Below are positions 34,738 through 44,687 of a DNA stretch of 64,000 nt, one piece after another. The position numbers and the translations under genes are program-made. Positions within the stretch are counted from its first letter, which is position 1. Each line of letters opens with the position of its first letter. The notes beneath the pieces were generated by a model. The model was not told the origin of the DNA and searched no databases. It worked only from the letters and a program-made list of their open reading frames with translations. This stretch comes from Delftia sp. PS-11 (GTDB lineage: Bacteria > Pseudomonadota > Gammaproteobacteria > Burkholderiales > Burkholderiaceae_C), in the NCBI RefSeq assembly GCF_029870285.1, contig NZ_JACSYA010000001.1:124001-188000 (forward strand). Direction: 5' to 3'.

Positions 34738-35267
34738 GCCGCAGCCTGCACATGCCCGACACGCCAGAGCGCAGCCGCAGGCAGCTGTGTGCCGCCCTCG
34801 CGGCTGGGCCACTGCTCTTTCTGGCAGGCTGCGCCCAGCCGCCAAGGCAGCTGCAGCAGGCGGATGCAGCAGGCCACTGGTCGGGACGCCTGGCGCTGCA
34901 GGTCGAGGATGCGCAGAACCAGTCCTTCAGCGCGGGCTTTGAACTGCAGGGCACAGCCAGCACCGGCGAGCTGCTGCTGTTCACGCCGCTGGGCTCGACC
35001 CTGGCGCGGCTGCTCTGGGCGCCGGGCCAGGCCACACTGCAGCAAGGCGGCGATATGCGCACCTCGGATTCGCTGCCAGCACTGGTGCAGGAACTGACAG
35101 GCAGCGCCTTGCCGATTGCAGCGCTGTTCGACTGGCTGCAGGGCCGCGCCACGGCAGCGCCAGGCTGGGAGGTGGACCTGTCGCGCATCGCGCAGGGCCG
35201 CCTGCTGGCCCGCCGCAGCGATCCCCAGCCGCCTGCCGCGCTGCGTGTCGTGCTCGACACGCCTTGA
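34734..35267 (+). CDS. lolB: Outer-membrane lipoprotein insertion protein LolB
   Basis: Receives lipoproteins from LolA and inserts them into the outer membrane; itself a lipoprotein. 177 residues from GTG 34734; lipobox FLAG-C (Cys33). The body shows WSGRLALQVED, SFSAGFELQG, ELLLFTPLGSTLA and the final LDLSRI-like strand (VDLSRIAQGRL). GTG 34734 overlaps the TPR stop by four bases; ATG 34752 is an alternative start. The ispE gene follows 38 bp downstream. Together with lolC at the left end of the window it represents the Lol pathway, but the loci are far apart. Confidence 0.9.
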   Translation: MSRSLHMPDTPERSRRQLCAALAAGPLLFLAGCAQPPRQLQQADAAGHWSGRLALQVEDAQNQSFSAGFELQGTASTGELLLFTPLGSTLARLLWAPGQATLQQGGDMRTSDSLPALVQELTGSALPIAALFDWLQGRATAAPGWEVDLSRIAQGRLLARRSDPQPPAALRVVLDTP

Positions 35268-35305
35268 GCGCCGCGTCCCACGCCCCTTTGTCTTCAAGCA
35301 TCCCC

Positions 35306-36169
35306 ATGCGCTCGCTCCATGATGTGCCGGCTCCGGCAAAGCTCAACCTCTTTCTCCATGTCACAGGCCGGCGTGCCGATGGCTACCACCTGCTGCAATC
35401 GGTCTTCATGCTCATCGACTGGCATGACACTCTGCATTTCGAACGGCGTGATGATGGCCAGATCAGCCGTGAAGACCTGTCAGGGCCCGGCCTGCCACCG
35501 CAGGATCTCACCGTGCGCGCCGCACGCGCATTGCAGCAGGCCACAGGCTGCACCCAGGGCGTGCATATCGGCGTGGAAAAACGCATACCGAGCCAGGCCG
35601 GAATGGGCGGAGGCTCATCGGACGCAGCCACCACGCTGATGGCCCTGAACCGGCTATGGAACCTGGGTCTGACGCGCAGTGCACTGCAGCGCATTGCGCT
35701 GAGCCTGGGCGCCGATGTGCCGTTCTTCCTGTACGGAACCTCCGCCTGGGTCGAAGGCATCGGAGACATCATGACCCCGCTGGAGGGAGAAAACCGATTG
35801 CCCGCGCAGCGGTTCGCCGTGGTCAAACCCGAGGCGGGCCTGGAAACCCAGAAAATTTTCAGCGCACCTGATCTAAAGCGGGATTCTGAGCATGCTACAA
35901 TGTATGTCTTTGCTGCAGATCACTACGGCTTTGGCCACAACGACCTGCAGCCCGTTGCAGAAAAATTGCAACCCGAAGTGAAAAAAGCCATCAACTGGCT
36001 CAAATCAATCGGTTTGCATGCTAGAATGACGGGCTCAGGAAGTGCAGTATTTGCACCAATGACGCAGGAAATAAACCTCAGTGCAGCCCCAGGCGCATGG
36101 GATATAAAATTCTGCAACAATCTGGAAAACCATCCTCTCAGGGATTGGATTTCAGATCAAAAGTTATAG
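35306..36169 (+). CDS. ispE: 4-diphosphocytidyl-2-C-methyl-D-erythritol kinase IspE
   Basis: GHMP kinase phosphorylating CDP-ME in the MEP isoprenoid pathway. 287 residues. N-terminal VPAPAKLNLFLHVTGRRADGYH, ATP-binding IPSQAGMGGGSSDAATTL, and C-terminal MTGSGSAVFAP. ATG 35306 gives the normal length. The last third (35880-36169) is markedly richer in A and T than the rest, and probably contains promoter elements for the tRNA-Gln and prs downstream. Gene order lolB-ispE-tRNA-Gln-prs is conserved in betaproteobacteria. Confidence 0.95.
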   Translation: MRSLHDVPAPAKLNLFLHVTGRRADGYHLLQSVFMLIDWHDTLHFERRDDGQISREDLSGPGLPPQDLTVRAARALQQATGCTQGVHIGVEKRIPSQAGMGGGSSDAATTLMALNRLWNLGLTRSALQRIALSLGADVPFFLYGTSAWVEGIGDIMTPLEGENRLPAQRFAVVKPEAGLETQKIFSAPDLKRDSEHATMYVFAADHYGFGHNDLQPVAEKLQPEVKKAINWLKSIGLHARMTGSGSAVFAPMTQEINLSAAPGAWDIKFCNNLENHPLRDWISDQKL

Positions 36170-36198
36170 GCTTTTTGCCAGCGGCAAAAGGCCTGCGT

Positions 36199-36275
36199 AG
36201 GGGAGTCGCCAAGTTGGTAAAGGCACCGGATTTTGATTCCGGCATGCGAGGGTTCGAGTCCTTCCTCCCCTGCCA
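36199..36275 (+). tRNA. tRNA-Gln (anticodon TTG)
   Basis: 77 nt with encoded CCA. Acceptor stem AGGGGAG/CTCCCCT, anticodon stem CCGGA/TCCGG with loop TTTTGAT (TTG), T loop TTCGAGT. It lies between ispE and prs. Confidence 0.96.
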
Positions 36276-36320
36276 AACATCTTTAGCGTAAAGGCAAACC
36301 CATCGCACTGGGGCGCTCAA

Positions 36321-37280
36321 ATGCATTCACATCATCCAGATATCATGGTCTTCACCGGCAATGCCAATCCTGGCATGGCCGCTGAAATCGTTCAGCACCT
36401 GGGCACCACGCTGGGTGCCGCAGACGTCGGTCGCTTCTCCGACGGCGAAGTCGCCGTCGAGATCAAGCAGAACGTCCGTACCCGCGACGTGTTCGTCGTG
36501 CAGTCCACCTGCGCGCCGACCAACGACCACCTGATGGAGCTGCTGGTGATGGTGGACGCGCTCAAGCGCGCCTCTGCCGAGCGCATCTGCGCCGTGATTC
36601 CCTACTTCGGCTATGCACGCCAGGACCGCCGTCCGCGCTCGACCCGGGTGCCGATCACGGCCAAGGTCGTGGCCAACATGCTGCAGGCCGTGGGCGTGGA
36701 GCGCGTGCTGACCATGGACCTGCACGCCGACCAGATCCAGGGCTTCTTCGACATTCCCGTGGACAACATCTACGCCACGCCGGTGCTGCTGGGCGATCTG
36801 CGCCAGAAGAACTACGAAGACCTGATCGTGGTGTCGCCCGACGTCGGCGGCGTGGTGCGCGCACGTGCGCTGGCCAAGCAGCTGGGCTGCGACCTGGCCA
36901 TCATCGACAAGCGCCGCCCCAAGGCCAATGTCTCCGAAGTCATGCATGTGATCGGCGATATCGATGGCCGCAACTGCGTGATCATGGACGACATGATCGA
37001 CACGGCAGGCACGCTGGTGAAGGCCGCCGAGGTGCTCAAGCAGCGTGGCGCCAAGAGCGTCTACGCCTACTGCACGCACCCGATCTTCTCGGGCCCGGCC
37101 ATCGAACGCATCGGCAATGGCAATGCGCTGGACGAAGTCGTGGTGACCAACACCATTCCGCTGAGCGCAGCCGGCCAGGCATGCAGCAAGATCCGCCAGC
37201 TGTCCGTGGCACCGCTGATCGCCCAGACGATCCAGCGCATCTCCACCGGCGATTCGGTGCTGAGCCTGTTCTCGGAATAA
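36321..37280 (+). CDS. prs: Ribose-phosphate pyrophosphokinase
   Basis: Makes PRPP from ribose 5-phosphate and ATP for nucleotide, His and Trp synthesis. 319 residues. Typical motifs: [10 protein letters not shown] at the N-terminus, [20 protein letters not shown] (ATP loop), [18 protein letters not shown] (metal-binding His) and the PRPP loop [15 protein letters not shown] 36321. It is followed by a TTCG-loop hairpin, then rplY after 163 bp. Confidence 0.97.
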   Translation: MHSHHPDIMVFTGNANPGMAAEIVQHLGTTLGAADVGRFSDGEVAVEIKQNVRTRDVFVVQSTCAPTNDHLMELLVMVDALKRASAERICAVIPYFGYARQDRRPRSTRVPITAKVVANMLQAVGVERVLTMDLHADQIQGFFDIPVDNIYATPVLLGDLRQKNYEDLIVVSPDVGGVVRARALAKQLGCDLAIIDKRRPKANVSEVMHVIGDIDGRNCVIMDDMIDTAGTLVKAAEVLKQRGAKSVYAYCTHPIFSGPAIERIGNGNALDEVVVTNTIPLSAAGQACSKIRQLSVAPLIAQTIQRISTGDSVLSLFSE

Positions 37281-37306
37281 AATAAAAGGCTTTGCAGCCA
37301 TTTTCA

Positions 37307-37330
37307 GCAAACCTCCTTCGGGAGGTTTGC
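37307..37330 (+). terminator. 10-bp hairpin with TTCG loop between prs and rplY
   Basis: GCAAACCTCC-TTCG-GGAGGTTTGC, a perfect stem with a very stable tetraloop. It is not followed by a T run, so it may be a partial terminator, a processing site or an mRNA-stabilising end rather than a full stop. Confidence 0.6.
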
Positions 37331-37443
37331 GCGTTCCAGCACTGGCTGGGACATCCCGCAAGAGCTGCCGTCCAGACATCGGACAGGCTGCTCTTTTTTC
37401 AACGGATGAGGCTGGTCGCGGTCCATCCACACAGGAGTAAGTT

Positions 37444-38070
37444 ATGCAATTCGTCGCTTTTGAGCGCGCCAAGCAAGGTACGGGTGCGAGCCGCCGTCTG
37501 CGCAATTCCGGCAAGGCCCCCGGCATCGTCTACGGTGGCGCCGCCGAACCCCAACTGATCGAAATCGACCACAACGCCCTGTGGCACGCCCTGAAGAAGG
37601 AAGCGTTCCACTCCAGCGTGCTGGACATGGAAGTCAACGGCCAGACCTCCAAGGTCGTGCTGCGCGACGTGCAGTTCCACCCCTACAAGCAGCTGGTGCT
37701 GCACGTGGACTTCCAGCGCGTGGATGACAACACCAAGGTCCACCTGAAGGTGCCGCTGCACTTCGTGGGCGCAGAGCAGTCGCAGGCCGTCAAGGTCGAA
37801 AACTGCACGGTCACCCCCCTGATCCACGAACTGGACGTGATCTGCATGCCCGCCCAGCTGCCCGAGTTCATCTCGGTGGACCTGAGCGGCCTGACTTCCA
37901 AGTCCGCCCTGGGCCTGCAAGCCCTGAAGCTGCCCAACGGCGTCAAGGCTGTGGTGCGCGGCTCCAACAAGAACCCCGCCCTGGTGTCCATCAAGCTGCC
38001 CGAAGTCGCTCCCGCAGAAGGCGCAGCTCCCGCAGCCCCGGCCGCTCCGGCCAAGAAGGGCAAGAAGTAA
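37444..38070 (+). CDS. rplY: 50S ribosomal protein L25 (Ctc-type long form)
   Basis: Binds 5S rRNA. 208 residues: the L25 domain proper (about 1-95, with GKAPGIVYGG) plus the Ctc-type C-terminal beta domain (about 96-185) and an Ala/Pro/Lys-rich tail ending KKGKK. Start ATG 37444 is preceded by AGGAG. It is followed by a good intrinsic terminator. The prs-rplY-pth order is conserved widely. Confidence 0.96.
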   Translation: MQFVAFERAKQGTGASRRLRNSGKAPGIVYGGAAEPQLIEIDHNALWHALKKEAFHSSVLDMEVNGQTSKVVLRDVQFHPYKQLVLHVDFQRVDDNTKVHLKVPLHFVGAEQSQAVKVENCTVTPLIHELDVICMPAQLPEFISVDLSGLTSKSALGLQALKLPNGVKAVVRGSNKNPALVSIKLPEVAPAEGAAPAAPAAPAKKGKK

Positions 38071-38115
38071 TTCTTGGCTTTCGCCTGCGGCGGCCCTGGC
38101 CGCCGCACTGCACAC

Positions 38116-38140
38116 AAAGGCCCACCTCGGTGGGCCTTTT
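38116..38140 (+). terminator. Intrinsic terminator after rplY
   Basis: AAAGGCCCAC-CTCG-GTGGGCCTTTT: perfect 10-bp stem with T run, 45 bp after the rplY stop. Confidence 0.85.
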
Positions 38141-38179
38141 GCATGAAGGTCTGCCGCAGGAGACCTGCCGCGCCATGGA

Positions 38180-38185
38180 GATAAT
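38180..38185 (+). promoter_or_regulatory. -10-like GATAAT 6 nt before pth
   Basis: GATAAT, CGCGCA, ATG 38192. It comes after the rplY terminator, so pth needs its own promoter. GGAG overlaps the box but is too far for a standard ribosome binding site. Confidence 0.45.
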
Positions 38186-38191
38186 CGCGCA

Positions 38192-38801
38192 ATGATCAAA
38201 CTGTTTGTCGGCCTGGGCAATCCCGGACCCGAGTACGAAGATACGCGGCACAACGCGGGCTTTTGGTGGATAGACGGCCTTGCGCGCGAACTCAAGGTCC
38301 ACCTTGCACCCGAACGCAGCTACTTCGGCCTGATGGCGCGCGCCAGCGTGCGCGGCGAGAGCGTGTGGCTGCTGCAGCCCCAGACCTTCATGAACCTGTC
38401 GGGCAAGTCCGTGGGTGCGCTGGCACGGTTCTTCAAGATCCAGCCCCAGGAAGTGCTGGTGGTCCATGACGAACTGGACTTTGCCCCCGGCCAGGTCAAA
38501 CTCAAGCGCGGCGGCAGCCATGGCGGGCACAACGGCCTGCGCGACATCCATGCCCAGCTCGGCTCGGCCGATTACTGGCGGCTGCGCATCGGCATCGGCC
38601 ACCCCGGCCACAAGGCGGAGGTTGCCAACTGGGTGCTCAAGAAACCCGCCCCCGACCAGCGCCAGCTCATCGAAGACAGCATCGCCCACTCGCTCAAGGC
38701 ATGGCCCGAACTGCAGGCCGGCGACATGGACAAGGCCACGCTGCTGATCCATACCACCAAGCCGCCCCGCCCCAAGCCGCCGCGCCCGGCCGATGCAGCC
38801 G

Positions 38802-38806
<5 letters not shown>
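38192..38806 (+). CDS. pth: Peptidyl-tRNA hydrolase
   Basis: Recycles peptidyl-tRNA released from stalled ribosomes. 204 residues. Conserved [19 protein letters not shown] (with the catalytic His), [26 protein letters not shown] and [14 protein letters not shown]-terminal tail Pro/Lys-rich. Its TAG stop lies in the first unit of a 14-bp tandem repeat that also holds the stop of the convergent ferredoxin. Confidence 0.96.
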
Positions 38807-39178
<372 letters not shown>

Positions 39179-39360
39179 TTATCCCGCTGCCGCCAAAAGC
39201 ATGGAGGCTGCACGGGCAAGCAGCCCCCAAAGGCCAGCCTGCTGCGCGCACTGCGTCCACGCAGTACCATTCGGGCCCTGTCCTGCATGCTCAGTACCGC
39301 GCCCGTGAACCCCGTCCAATGCCTTGCAGCGCCCCACCGTGGCGCAGCCTCCTGCACGCC

Positions 39361-40323
39361 ATGAGCCTGTTTCTGCTCAAGCGCCTGCTGACCCTGGCCA
39401 TCACGCTGCTGGGCGCATCGGCCGTGGTCTTTGGCCTGCTGGAGGTGCTGCCCGGCAATGCCGCGCAGATGATGATGGGCCCCGATGCATCGCCCGAGGC
39501 CGTGCAGGCGCTGGCCGCGCAGCTGGGCCTGGACCAGCCGGCGTGGCGGCGCTACCTGCAGTGGATGCAGGGACTGCTTCACGGCGACATGGGCCTGAGC
39601 CATGCCTACGGCAGCCCCGTGCGCGATCTGGTGCTGGAGCGCCTGGCGGTGACCGTCCCCCTCGCGCTGATGGCCATGGCGCTGACCACTGCGATGGCCT
39701 TGGCCGCAGGCATTTATGCGGCATCGCGGCACAACCGCTGGGGCGATCTGGGCATGATGGCGCTGGCGCAGATTGGCATTGCCATCCCGAACTTCTGGTT
39801 CGCCATCCTGCTGATACTGCTGTTTTCGGTAAAGCTGCAGTGGTTTTCCGCCGGCGGCTTTCCGGGCTGGAGCGAGGCCGATGGCGGTGGCCTGCTGCCG
39901 GCGCTGCGCGCGCTTCTGCTTCCTGCCATCTCGCTGGCGGTGGTGCAGGCCGCCATCCTGGCGCGCATGACCCGCTCGGCCGTGCTGGAAGTGCTGCGCG
40001 AGGATTTCGTGCGCACGGCGCGTGCCAAGGGCCTGTCGCACAGGGCCGTGCTCTGGGGCCATGTTCTGCGCAACGCCATGATCCCCGTGGTCACCGTGAT
40101 GGGCCTGCAGTTTGCCCATCTGCTGGCAGGCACCATCGTCGTCGAGAATGTGTTTTATCTGCCAGGGCTGGGCCGCCTGATCTTCCAGTCCATCGCCAAC
40201 CGCGATCTGGTCGTGGTGCGCAACTGCGTGCTGCTGCTGGCGGCCATGGTGGTGGTGGTCAATTGCATCGTGGATCTTCTGTATGCAGCCATCGATCCGC
40301 GCATCGAGGCCAGTGACATATGA
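39361..40323 (+). CDS. Peptide-type ABC transporter permease (DppB/GsiC family)
   Basis: A 320-residue inner-membrane permease. N-terminal TM (about 9-30) and five further TMs; the EAA loop region lies around VRTARAKGLSHRAVLWGHVLRNA (split here only by naming, about residues 220-243), which contacts the ATPase. Family resemblance is to DppB/OppB/GsiC importers of di- and oligopeptides, glutathione and related compounds. ATG 39361. The next permease overlaps its stop by four bases (ATGA). Confidence 0.9.
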   Translation: MSLFLLKRLLTLAITLLGASAVVFGLLEVLPGNAAQMMMGPDASPEAVQALAAQLGLDQPAWRRYLQWMQGLLHGDMGLSHAYGSPVRDLVLERLAVTVPLALMAMALTTAMALAAGIYAASRHNRWGDLGMMALAQIGIAIPNFWFAILLILLFSVKLQWFSAGGFPGWSEADGGGLLPALRALLLPAISLAVVQAAILARMTRSAVLEVLREDFVRTARAKGLSHRAVLWGHVLRNAMIPVVTVMGLQFAHLLAGTIVVENVFYLPGLGRLIFQSIANRDLVVVRNCVLLLAAMVVVVNCIVDLLYAAIDPRIEASDI

Positions 40324-41192
40324 GCATGCCCGACCATCGCGCCCCTGCGGCGTCCACACCGGGCCTGTGCCGCCGCATGCTGGGGCATCGCGGCTTCATG
40401 CTGGGTGCCGCGCTGAGCCTGATGCTGCTGCTGGCGGCCCTGCTGTCGCTGCTGTGGGTGCCGGACTCGGCCTACGAAATGGACATGCAAACCCGGCTGG
40501 CCGCGCCGGGCGCCGGGCATTGGCTGGGCACGGATGCCTTCGGCCGCGACGTGGCCAGCCTGTTGCTGGCGGGCGCGCGCAGCTCCATCCTGGTGGGCGT
40601 GATCGCCGTCGGCATCGGCCTGTCTGCCGGCGTGCTGCTGGGCCTGGTGGCAGCAGCCTGCAGGGGCTGGATCGAGGAAGCCATCATGCGGCTGGCGGAC
40701 TTTGGCTTCGCGTTTCCGGCCTTGCTCTCGGCCATCATGCTGACCGCCGCGTTTGGCGCAGGCATCGTCAACGCCATCCTGGCCATCGGCCTCTTCAACA
40801 TACCGACTTTCGCGCGCATCACGCGCGCCTCGGCCAAGGCCATCTGGAGCCGGGAATACGTGCTGGCCGCGCGCGCCTGCGGCCATGGGCGCGCCAGCAT
40901 CACGCTGCGCCATGTATTGCCCAACATCCTGCCAGTGCTGCTGGTGCAGGCAACGGCACAGTTTGCGCTGGCCATCCTGGCCGAAGCCGCGCTGTCCTAT
41001 CTGGGCCTGGGCACGCAGCCTCCCCAGCCCTCCTGGGGCCGCATGCTCAGCGAAGCGCAAACGCTGATGTTCCAGGCGCCGATGCTGGCCGTCTGGCCGG
41101 GACTGGCCATTGCGCTGTCTGTGCTGGGGCTGAATCTGCTCGGCGACGGGCTGCGCGATCTGTTCGACCCCCGACTGGCGCGCCAGCGCTGA
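40320..41192 (+). CDS. Peptide-type ABC transporter permease (DppC/GsiD family)
   Basis: A 290-residue second permease of the pair. It has the usual N-terminal TM (about 25-45), the short periplasmic segment ending HWLGTDAFGRDV, which is diagnostic for the OppC/DppC group, and five more TMs. The cytoplasmic EAA-type loop is YVLAARACGHGRASI, about residues 180-194. The start overlaps the previous stop. The ATPase gene follows 9 bp downstream. Confidence 0.9.
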   Translation: MSMPDHRAPAASTPGLCRRMLGHRGFMLGAALSLMLLLAALLSLLWVPDSAYEMDMQTRLAAPGAGHWLGTDAFGRDVASLLLAGARSSILVGVIAVGIGLSAGVLLGLVAAACRGWIEEAIMRLADFGFAFPALLSAIMLTAAFGAGIVNAILAIGLFNIPTFARITRASAKAIWSREYVLAARACGHGRASITLRHVLPNILPVLLVQATAQFALAILAEAALSYLGLGTQPPQPSWGRMLSEAQTLMFQAPMLAVWPGLAIALSVLGLNLLGDGLRDLFDPRLARQR

Positions 41193-41201
41193 GAGCAAGC
41201 C

Positions 41202-42239
41202 ATGCCTTTACTGGAAGTGTCCCATCTCTCGATCTCGCTGCAGACCCCACGGGGCCGCGCGCTGGCCGTGCGCGGCCTGGACTTCATCCTGGAGCGAGGC
41301 GCCACGCTGGGCCTGATCGGCGAGTCGGGCTGCGGCAAATCGCTGACAGCACTGGCACTGATGGGACTGCTGCCTGCGCATGCCCAGGTCAGCGGCAGCA
41401 TACGCCTCGGGGGGGAGGAACTGCTGGGCATGGATGAACGCACGCTGTGCCGCCTGCGTGGCAACCGCATGGCCATGGTGTTTCAGGAGCCCATGACGGC
41501 ACTCAACCCTGTGCACAGCATAGGTCGCCAGGTGGCCGAGCCCCTGCGCCTTCACCTGGGTCTGGGCGAGCGCGCCGCGCGCGAACGCGCTTTGCAACTG
41601 CTCGAGCGCGTGGGCATTCGCGGGGCGCAGCAACGCTATGGCGACTATCCGCACCAGTTCTCGGGCGGACAGCGCCAGCGCATCACCATCGCCATGGCGC
41701 TGGCCTGCGGCCCTGACCTGCTGATCGCCGATGAGCCCACGACGGCGCTGGATGTGACCGTGCAGCGGCAGATCCTCGATCTTGTGCAGGAACTGGTGGC
41801 AGAGCACTCCATGGCCTTGCTGCTGATCTCCCACGACCTGGGCGTGATTGCGCGCAACGTGGAGCAGTTGCTCGTGATGTATGGCGGCACCGTGGTCGAA
41901 AGCGGCATGACCGAAGCGGTCTTTGCCCGGCGCGCGCACCCGTACACGCGCGGCCTTTTCGCGGCAAGGCCGCAGCTGGGCGCCAGCGCAGCCGCAGGCG
42001 GGCGCCGCCCCCTGCCGACGATCGCCGGCACCGTGCCCGAACTGGCGGACCTGCCCGCAGGCTGCCCGTTCGCAGGACGCTGCACCTTCACGCAGGCGCA
42101 GTGCATGCAGCAGACACCGCCGGCTGTCACGCTGGACAGTGCGCGCACGCCGTTGCCTGCTTCGCTGCAGGCATGGGCGCAGCCGCATGTGGCGCGCTGT
42201 CTGTCTGCGCAGGCCATGGCAGCAGGGGGCGCGGCATGA
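41202..42239 (+). CDS. Peptide-type ABC transporter ATP-binding protein (DppD family)
   Basis: A 345-residue ATPase. Walker A GESGCGKS (about 42-49), Q loop FQEPMTALNP, signature FSGGQRQRI (about 152-160), Walker B LLIADEPTTALD and switch His in ISHDLGVI. The C-terminal oligopeptide-transporter extension contains four cysteines (GCPFAGRC, AQCMQ region) as in DppD, where they bind an iron-sulphur cluster in some homologues. The partner ATPase overlaps its stop (ATGA). Confidence 0.93.
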   Translation: MPLLEVSHLSISLQTPRGRALAVRGLDFILERGATLGLIGESGCGKSLTALALMGLLPAHAQVSGSIRLGGEELLGMDERTLCRLRGNRMAMVFQEPMTALNPVHSIGRQVAEPLRLHLGLGERAARERALQLLERVGIRGAQQRYGDYPHQFSGGQRQRITIAMALACGPDLLIADEPTTALDVTVQRQILDLVQELVAEHSMALLLISHDLGVIARNVEQLLVMYGGTVVESGMTEAVFARRAHPYTRGLFAARPQLGASAAAGGRRPLPTIAGTVPELADLPAGCPFAGRCTFTQAQCMQQTPPAVTLDSARTPLPASLQAWAQPHVARCLSAQAMAAGGAA

Positions 42240-43030
42240 GCGCGCTGCTGCAGGTGTCTGGCCTGGCTCGCAGCTACCGGATGCCCCGGCGCTCGCTGTG
42301 GCAGCCCGCCCGCGAAGTGCATGCGCTGCGCGCGGTGGACTTCACGCTGCGGCAAGGCTGCAGCCTGGGCGTGGTGGGGGAGTCGGGGTCTGGCAAATCC
42401 ACACTGGCACGTCTGGTCATGGCACTGGACACGCCCAGCGCGGGCCGCGTGGAACTGATGGGCCAGGACCTGCACCAGCTGGATGCAGGCGCGCTGCGTG
42501 TCGCCCGCCGCAATTTTCAGATGGTCTTCCAGGACCCTTATGGCTCGCTGGACCCGCGCATGACGGTGGAGCGCATCGTCTGCGAGCCGCTGGCGGCACA
42601 GTCCGCGCCACCGCCCCGCGCGCAGCAGCGCGAGCGGGCACGTCAGGTGCTCGCCCAGGTCGGCCTGCGCACGCAGGATCTGGACAAATATCCGCATGAA
42701 TTTTCAGGTGGTCAGCGCCAGCGCATTGCCATTGCACGCGCGCTGGTCACCGAGCCGCGCCTCATCGTGGCCGACGAGCCGGTCAGCGCACTGGACGTTT
42801 CGGTGCAGGCCCAGGTGCTCAATCTGATGCTGGAGCTGCAGCAACGGCTCGGCCTGTCCTACCTGTTCATCAGCCACGACCTGGCTGTGGTCCAGCATCT
42901 GTGCGATGAGGCCATCGTGCTCAGCGAGGGCCTTGTCGTCGAGCGGGGCGCGCCGCAGCAGCTGTTCCAGGCCCCGCAGCACCCCTACACCCAGTCACTG
43001 GTGCAGTCGGTCGCACACCTGCCATTCTGA
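42236..43030 (+). CDS. Peptide-type ABC transporter ATP-binding protein (DppF family)
   Basis: A 264-residue ATPase. Walker A GESGSGKS (about 48-55), Q loop FQDPYGSLDPR, signature FSGGQRQRI, Walker B LIVADEPVSALD, His switch ISHDL. The C-terminal extension is shorter than in DppF/OppF and stops at QSVAHLPF. Start ATG 42236 overlaps the previous stop by four bases. The binding-protein gene follows 93 bp downstream. Confidence 0.92.
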   Translation: MSALLQVSGLARSYRMPRRSLWQPAREVHALRAVDFTLRQGCSLGVVGESGSGKSTLARLVMALDTPSAGRVELMGQDLHQLDAGALRVARRNFQMVFQDPYGSLDPRMTVERIVCEPLAAQSAPPPRAQQRERARQVLAQVGLRTQDLDKYPHEFSGGQRQRIAIARALVTEPRLIVADEPVSALDVSVQAQVLNLMLELQQRLGLSYLFISHDLAVVQHLCDEAIVLSEGLVVERGAPQQLFQAPQHPYTQSLVQSVAHLPF

Positions 43031-43123
43031 GCCGCCCTGGCGTGGTGTAAAAACACAGCCTGCACGGCTGCCTTCGCGCAGCCTGCCGCACTTCTGCATC
43101 CCACGAATTCCGGAGACCCGTTC

Positions 43124-44617
43124 ATGCTCAATCGCCGTTCCCTGCTGGCCAGCACAGCTGCCGCCGGCCTGCCGCTGCTGACGCCCTGGCCTGCCATGGC
43201 CCAGGAGCGCAAGGACAGCGTCACGCTGGCCATGACGCTGGAGCCGCCAGGCCTGGACCCGACGGCGGGCGCGGCCTCGTCCATTGGCGAGGTCGTGCTC
43301 TACAACCTGTTCGAGACGCTGACCAAGATCAATTCGGACGGCAGCGTCTCGCCGCTGCTGGCCGAAAGCTGGGAGGTCTCGCCCGACCTCAAGACCTACA
43401 CCTTCAGGCTGCGCAAGGGCGTGAGCTTCCAGAATGGCGAGCCTTTCAATGCCCAGTGCGTGAAGTTCTCGTTCGACCGGGCCGGCGACGACAAGAGCAC
43501 CAACAAGGACAAGCGCAGCTTCGCGGCGCTGACCACACGCGTGATCGACGAGCACACGGTGGTCGTCATCAACCGGGACATCGATCCCGATTTCCTCTTC
43601 GTGCTGGGCCAGGCCACCTCCATCATCGTCGAGCCCAAGAGCGCGGCCACCAATGCCACCCGCCCTGTAGGCACAGGGCCCTACCAGCTCGGCAACTGGA
43701 GCCGGGGCGCCTCGGTCACGCTCACGGCATGGCCGCAGCACCGGGCCGCCTCCAGCCTGCGCATCCGCCGAGCCACCTTCCGTTTCATCTCTGATCCTGC
43801 CGCACAGGTCGCGGCGCTGCTGGCCGGCGATGTCGATGCCTTCCCGCGCGTGACACCGCGCAGCGTCGCACAGTTCAAGGCCAATGCCCGCTTCCAGGTC
43901 GTGGTCAGCGGCTCGCGCGCCAAGACCATCCTGGCCATCAACAATGCACGCAAGCCGCTGAATGATGCCCGCGTGCGGCGTGCCATCGCTGCCGCCATCG
44001 ACCGCAAGGCCGTGATCGATGGTGCGGGCGACGGCTACGGCCTGCCCATCGGCAGCTACTACGTGCCCACGGCCTTCGGCTATGTGGACACAACGGGCAT
44101 CAATCCCTACGACGTGGAAAAGGCCAAGGCCCTGCTGGCCGAGGCCGGCATCAAGGCGCCGCTGGAGCTGGCCATGACCCTGCCGCCCACGCCCTATGCC
44201 CGCCAGGGCGGCGAGGTGATCGCTGCGCAACTGGCCAAGATCGGCATCCGAGTGAAACTGCAGAACGTGGAATGGGCGCAGTGGCTGTCGGGCACCTACG
44301 GCAACAAAAACTACGACCTGACGCTGATCTCGCATGTCGAGCCCTTCGACCTGGGCAACTTCGCCAAGCCCGACTACTACTGGGGCTACCAGTCAGCGCA
44401 GTTCAACGAGCTGTACGACAAAATCAAGAATGCGTCACGCCCGGCAGACCGTTCGCGGCTGCTGGGCGATGCCCAGCGCCTGCTCGCACAGGACTCGGTG
44501 CATGCATTTCTCTACACGCCCCAATGGGTCACCGTCGCGCACAAGAACCTGCGCGGCCTGTGGAAGGACATGCCCATTTTCGTGAACGACCTCTCTGCCA
44601 TGTCCTGGGGCGGCTGA
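43124..44617 (+). CDS. Periplasmic peptide-type substrate-binding protein (SBP family 5)
   Basis: A 497-residue exported solute-binding protein. The signal peptide (1-26, ending WPAMAQE) begins MLNRRSLLAS, with a twin-arginine-like pair that may direct Tat export. Family 5 features: LDPTAGAASS near the N-terminus, PLLAESWEVSPDLKTYTF, RPVGTGPYQL and NARKPLNDARVRRAIAAAID. It supplies the substrate to the preceding permease and ATPase genes. ATG 43124 follows CCGGAGAC. The amidase 70 bp downstream suggests an amide or peptide-like substrate (inference). Confidence 0.92.
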   Translation: MLNRRSLLASTAAAGLPLLTPWPAMAQERKDSVTLAMTLEPPGLDPTAGAASSIGEVVLYNLFETLTKINSDGSVSPLLAESWEVSPDLKTYTFRLRKGVSFQNGEPFNAQCVKFSFDRAGDDKSTNKDKRSFAALTTRVIDEHTVVVINRDIDPDFLFVLGQATSIIVEPKSAATNATRPVGTGPYQLGNWSRGASVTLTAWPQHRAASSLRIRRATFRFISDPAAQVAALLAGDVDAFPRVTPRSVAQFKANARFQVVVSGSRAKTILAINNARKPLNDARVRRAIAAAIDRKAVIDGAGDGYGLPIGSYYVPTAFGYVDTTGINPYDVEKAKALLAEAGIKAPLELAMTLPPTPYARQGGEVIAAQLAKIGIRVKLQNVEWAQWLSGTYGNKNYDLTLISHVEPFDLGNFAKPDYYWGYQSAQFNELYDKIKNASRPADRSRLLGDAQRLLAQDSVHAFLYTPQWVTVAHKNLRGLWKDMPIFVNDLSAMSWGG

Positions 44618-44687
44618 GCCGCAAGCGACACAGGCGCTGGCTGCAGCAGGCCACACTGGGCACAGGACCATCACGGGAGATGCCGAC

